From Planctomycetota bacterium (GTDB lineage: Bacteria > Planctomycetota > SZUA-567): a stretch of 7,753 nt of DNA. The stretch covers positions 1 to 7,753 of the forward strand of contig JAJBSZ010000053.1 in assembly GCA_020861125.1 (NCBI GenBank). The letters run 5' to 3'. Below are positions 5,261 through 7,753 of this stretch, in pieces. The notes beneath the pieces were generated by a model. That model saw only the letters and a program-made list of their open reading frames with translations, ran no database searches and was not told where the DNA came from. Position 1 is the first letter of the stretch. Each line of letters opens with the position of its first letter. Position numbers and translations under genes: made by a program.

Positions 5261-6094
5261 CTAGTCGGTTACCGCCGCATATCCGGCGGCGAGAGGAGGC
5301 CCGCCCGAAGCGGTGGGGATCGCCAGGGAAAAGGAGTGCCAGCGGCGGCCGGGCAGGCCGGCGGCAGCCGCGTCCCGCACCTGCCGTTCGCCCCAGCCCT
5401 GGCGGTGGCAACTGAGGCAGACCGTACCACCCGGTGCCGTCAGCACGGCCATGGCCGCCAGGAGGTCGGGCAGGTCCCGCTCCAGCTTCCATTCGCCCCC
5501 CGTTTTGCTGCGGCCGAAGGCGGGCGGGTCGGCCACCAGACAGTGGTAGCGGTGGCCACGGCGGATCTCACGGTGGAGGAAGCGGCGGGCATCTTCGGTC
5601 AACCAGCGGACGGGAGCGTCGGCCAAACCGGAGGCGACGGCGTTGTCCCGGGCCCGTCGCACCGCCGCCGACGCCGCATCGATATGGACCACTTCCCCTA
5701 CCGACGGCAGGGAAGCCAGCCAGAGGGTAACCAGGCCGGTATGGGCGAACAGGTTGCAGATCCGAAAACCCCCGGCCGGAGCCGGTCGTCGGGCGAGAAC
5801 CGTGGCCAGGAACTCCGCGACGGCGGCATGTTCGGGAAAAACGCCAAGCTGGCCGGCGGCGCCCGGGGACGGCAGCATGACAGCCGGGCCGAACTCCGTG
5901 CGCCACTCCTCCGGCGCCGTGCCCTGCCAGCCGTTTCCGGGAAGGTACGCCAAATCCGCCGCCGTCCACTCCGGTGGCGGCAGGGTGGCGGGAAAAGCCG
6001 CGGCCGGGGCGGGCCGATCCACCACCACCGCGCCGAACCGTTCCAGCCGCCGGCCGCCGCCGCAGTCGAGGAGGCGGTAGGAGGCGGCGGTCAT
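5261..6094 (-). CDS. Class I SAM-dependent methyltransferase, RlmI-like, no PUA domain
   Basis: This 277-residue protein carries a Rossmann methyltransferase fold of the COG1092/PF10672 type, the group of the 23S rRNA m5C methyltransferase RlmI. Visible motifs are ICNLFAHTG (SAM-binding motif I, 112-120), VVHIDAA with acidic Asp139 for the SAM ribose, the catalytic-loop motif VADPPAFGRSKTGG (187-200) and APGGTVCLSCH (220-230), where Cys229 falls at the SCS-like position of the RlmI group. The N-terminal PUA domain of E. coli RlmI is absent, so the target cannot be assumed to be the same site. The open frame allows ATGs at 6133, 6103 and 6094. I chose 6094 because it overlaps the stop of the preceding acyltransferase as ATGA; 6103 is a reasonable alternative. 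It is probably the last gene of the lipid acyltransferase operon. rRNA is the likely substrate, by family. Confidence 0.88.
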   Translation of the reverse strand: MTAASYRLLDCGGGRRLERFGAVVVDRPAPAAAFPATLPPPEWTAADLAYLPGNGWQGTAPEEWRTEFGPAVMLPSPGAAGQLGVFPEHAAVAEFLATVLARRPAPAGGFRICNLFAHTGLVTLWLASLPSVGEVVHIDAASAAVRRARDNAVASGLADAPVRWLTEDARRFLHREIRRGHRYHCLVADPPAFGRSKTGGEWKLERDLPDLLAAMAVLTAPGGTVCLSCHRQGWGERQVRDAAAAGLPGRRWHSFSLAIPTASGGPPLAAGYAAVTD

Positions 6095-6753
6095 TCCCGG
6101 CATTCCCGTCCGGCGAGGCGGCCGATGGCGCACATAATTCGGTAGTTGAGGTTTTTCACCAGCTGCCGCCGCTCATCAGACGGCAGGGAAGCATAGAGCC
6201 GTTCCTTGTCCAGGAGATGCAGGGGCTGGCCGAAGACCACCTGAACCCGCCGGCCGACCTTGGGAATGCGACGGCCGGTGGGGAAGGTCTCGTCGGAGCC
6301 GGTGATGGCTGCGGGCAGAATGGGGACGCCACTCTCCAGGGCGAGGAGGGCGACACCGGGTCGGGGCCGGTTGAGCCGTGGCTTCTGGTTGATGTGGCCT
6401 TCCGGGAAAATGCCCACCGGTTCACCTGCCTTGAGCCAGCCGAGGGCGGTCTGGAGCATGGTGGCCTGACTCTGCCGATTACCCCGTTTGAAGGGAATGC
6501 AGCCGCCGGTGCGGAGAAACCAACCCATGAAGGGATGGTGGAACGGCTCTTCATAAGCGATCATATGCAGCCGGCGCAGGGTGGCCCGGGCATGGGCGAG
6601 GGCGAGGAGCGGCCCGTCGAGAAAACTGGAATGATTTGCCGCCAGGATATACGGGCCGTCAGGCAGGTTGCCGCCGCCGACGTACCCTTTCCAAAAGGGC
6701 AGGGAAGCGGTACTCAGGATCCCCGCCGCGAGATAAAAACTTTTCCATGCCAT
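6091..6753 (-). CDS. PlsC-family lysophospholipid acyltransferase
   Basis: This 220-residue protein shows all four blocks of the glycerolipid acyltransferase family (PF01553). They are NHSSFLD (40-46; catalytic His41 and Asp46 of HX4D), GCIPFKRG (84-91), FPEGH (116-120) and VPILPAAI (143-150). An N-terminal hydrophobic segment (about 6-20) would hold it at the inner membrane. The expected reaction is acyl transfer to lysophosphatidic acid in phospholipid synthesis, though family members also act on other lysolipids. The frame can start at GTG 6771, ATG 6759 or ATG 6753. AGGGGG lies 6 nt before 6753, which decides the start. The gene follows the LpxL-like gene by 133 bp and overlaps the methyltransferase start by 4 bp. 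Whether it is the housekeeping plsC or a specialised paralogue is not visible. Confidence 0.93.
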   Translation of the reverse strand: MAWKSFYLAAGILSTASLPFWKGYVGGGNLPDGPYILAANHSSFLDGPLLALAHARATLRRLHMIAYEEPFHHPFMGWFLRTGGCIPFKRGNRQSQATMLQTALGWLKAGEPVGIFPEGHINQKPRLNRPRPGVALLALESGVPILPAAITGSDETFPTGRRIPKVGRRVQVVFGQPLHLLDKERLYASLPSDERRQLVKNLNYRIMCAIGRLAGRECRE

Positions 6754-6799
6754 TGCCATCCCCCTGGGCACCGGATGCGGCCGGCGCGGCGTCGGACCG

Positions 6800-6835
6800 G
6801 GCGGATTTTGCCGATACGGCGCCGGGCAAACCGCC
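6800..6835 (-). other. Strong hairpin between the two acyltransferase genes
   Basis: GGCGG (6800-6804) pairs with CCGCC (6831-6835), and TTTGCC (6807-6812) pairs with GGCAAA (6825-6830). That gives an 11-bp stem with a 2-nt bulge and a 12-nt loop. No T-run follows in the transcribed direction. It lies in the 133-bp gap between the LpxL-like and PlsC-like genes and may be an mRNA processing or stability element; a rho-independent terminator is unlikely. Confidence 0.4.
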
Positions 6836-6886
6836 GTCGGCTGATCCCGGAACTACTCCCCTGGTGCCGCCCGTGCCGGCGCGTCT

Positions 6887-7753
6887 TCACCGGATAAGCT
6901 GCCCACCGTCAAGCTTCTTTCCTTCGCTCTTCCAGCGGCGGTGGATCCAGAACCACTGGTCGGGCGCGGCGAAAATCATCTCCCCCAGATCCTGGTTCAG
7001 CGCGTCGGTGACACGACGGATTTCGGCGGCGGGGTCGGCGTTCGGGTCGGTCCGGTGGACCCGCCGGTTGTAGACGAGGGTAAAGCGCCGTCCCCTCGTG
7101 CCGCCCCGGCGCAGCCCCACCACCACCATGGGCGAGGCGGTGCGGCGGGCCAGCTCCACCGGCAGGGTAATGGTGCTGGCCGGCCGGCCGAGGAACGGCG
7201 ACATCAGGCCCTGCCAGCCCGCGTCCTGATCCACCAGGATGCCGACCACCCCGTTATCCGCCAGGATGTGCAGGGCGGTGCGGAGGGAGCGGCGCTTCTC
7301 CAGGATCTTCAGGCCATTCCTTTCCCGCAGATAATTGACGTAGCGGTTGAGCCGGGGGTTGTCCAGGGGCCGGGCGAAGGATCCGCCGGTGAGTTCCAGG
7401 CTGGTGGCGAGGGAATTCATCCATTCCCAATTGCCGAAATGGGAGGTGACGAAGATGACGCCGTTTCCTTCCCGCAGCAGGTCGTGGACAAATTCCTTGA
7501 ACCCGTCCATATCCACCCCATTGGCGATATCCCGGGGCCCCAGGCGCCGCAGGCGGGCAAATTCCGCCAGAACCTGGCCGTAATGCTGGAAATTCCGCCG
7601 GGTGAAAGGGGGCACCGCCTCCGGCGCCAAACCCAGGCGGGCCGCCGCCTGCTCCTCCACCCGCTGCCGGTGGCGCCGGTCCACCAGACGGAACAGGTCG
7701 CCCAAACGACGGCCGCACCATCCGGCCAGGCCGAAGGGCAGGAGGGACAAGAC
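6887..7753 (-). CDS. LpxL/HtrB-family lipid A-type acyltransferase, N-terminus cut by window edge
   Basis: The frame is open to the right edge. A TTG lies at 7750, but the family's usual length (about 300 residues) suggests the true start is just outside. At least 287 residues are present. Family features (PF03279, lysophospholipid/lipid A late acyltransferases) are SHFGNWEWM with the catalytic His and Glu of HX4E (104 and 109, counted from 7750), the segment around ILVDQDAGWQ (171-180), SPFLGRPASTITLP (184-197) and QWFWIHRRWK (265-274). The enzyme transfers an acyl chain from acyl-ACP to a lipid A precursor at the inner membrane. Its presence supports an LPS-bearing Gram-negative host. It is the first visible gene of the minus-strand cluster with the PlsC-like enzyme and the methyltransferase. 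Which acyl chain or position it uses is not readable. Confidence 0.93.
   Translation of the reverse strand, partial: VLSLLPFGLAGWCGRRLGDLFRLVDRRHRQRVEEQAAARLGLAPEAVPPFTRRNFQHYGQVLAEFARLRRLGPRDIANGVDMDGFKEFVHDLLREGNGVIFVTSHFGNWEWMNSLATSLELTGGSFARPLDNPRLNRYVNYLRERNGLKILEKRRSLRTALHILADNGVVGILVDQDAGWQGLMSPFLGRPASTITLPVELARRTASPMVVVGLRRGGTRGRRFTLVYNRRVHRTDPNADPAAEIRRVTDALNQDLGEMIFAAPDQWFWIHRRWKSEGKKLDGGQLIR

Noticed and set aside
5336..6145. 269-codon plus-strand open frame opposite the methyltransferase
   Set aside because: It is Gly/Arg/Ala-rich without motifs, while the minus strand carries a complete set of methyltransferase motifs.

Overview
The window reads as chromosomal DNA of a GC-rich Gram-negative bacterium. 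Lipid A-type and phospholipid acyltransferases, a TRAP transporter with a periplasmic binding protein, and signal-peptide proteins all point to a two-membrane cell. Pseudomonadota or Desulfobacterota would fit, but nothing here fixes the phylum. There are no mobile elements, tRNA or rRNA genes, or CRISPR arrays, and both ends cut through genes.

Left half (1-3737, minus strand, transcribed right to left): a solute uptake and catabolism operon. Its order is dctP (periplasmic binding protein), dctQ (small membrane subunit), dctM (large membrane subunit), then a DhnA/ADH-synthase-type class I Schiff-base aldolase that runs off the left edge. dctQ and dctM overlap by ATGA. The likely logic is import of an organic acid or sugar acid by the TRAP system, with carbon-carbon cleavage (or formation) by the aldolase. 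The substrate cannot be read from the sequence.

Control region (3738-4132): an AT-rich intergenic stretch with the clearest regulatory signal in the window. A near-consensus sigma70 promoter (TTGACA, 17 nt, TATAGT) faces dctP, and its spacer holds a perfect 6-3-6 palindrome (ATTGGT-ACA-ACCAAT) of the GntR/FadR-subfamily operator type. A second copy of the motif lies about 98 bp downstream and overlaps the -10 of a weaker promoter-like element. Substrate-responsive repression by a GntR-family regulator encoded outside the window is the natural inference. A hairpin with T-tracts on both strands lies behind the main promoter.

Middle (4133-5140, plus strand): one divergent gene for a secreted, low-complexity, Tyr/Asp/Arg/Gly/His-rich protein of unknown function. 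It has five tandem 8-residue repeats and a C-terminal Gly-Gly-His tail, which suggests a periplasmic or extracellular metal-binding protein.

Right half (5261-7753, minus strand): a second, apparently unrelated operon. Its order is an LpxL/HtrB-family acyltransferase (cut at the right edge), a PlsC-family acyltransferase, then a class I SAM-dependent methyltransferase of the RlmI type. The last two overlap by ATGA. The two acyltransferases belong to envelope lipid synthesis; the methyltransferase is probably an rRNA-modifying enzyme carried in the same transcript.
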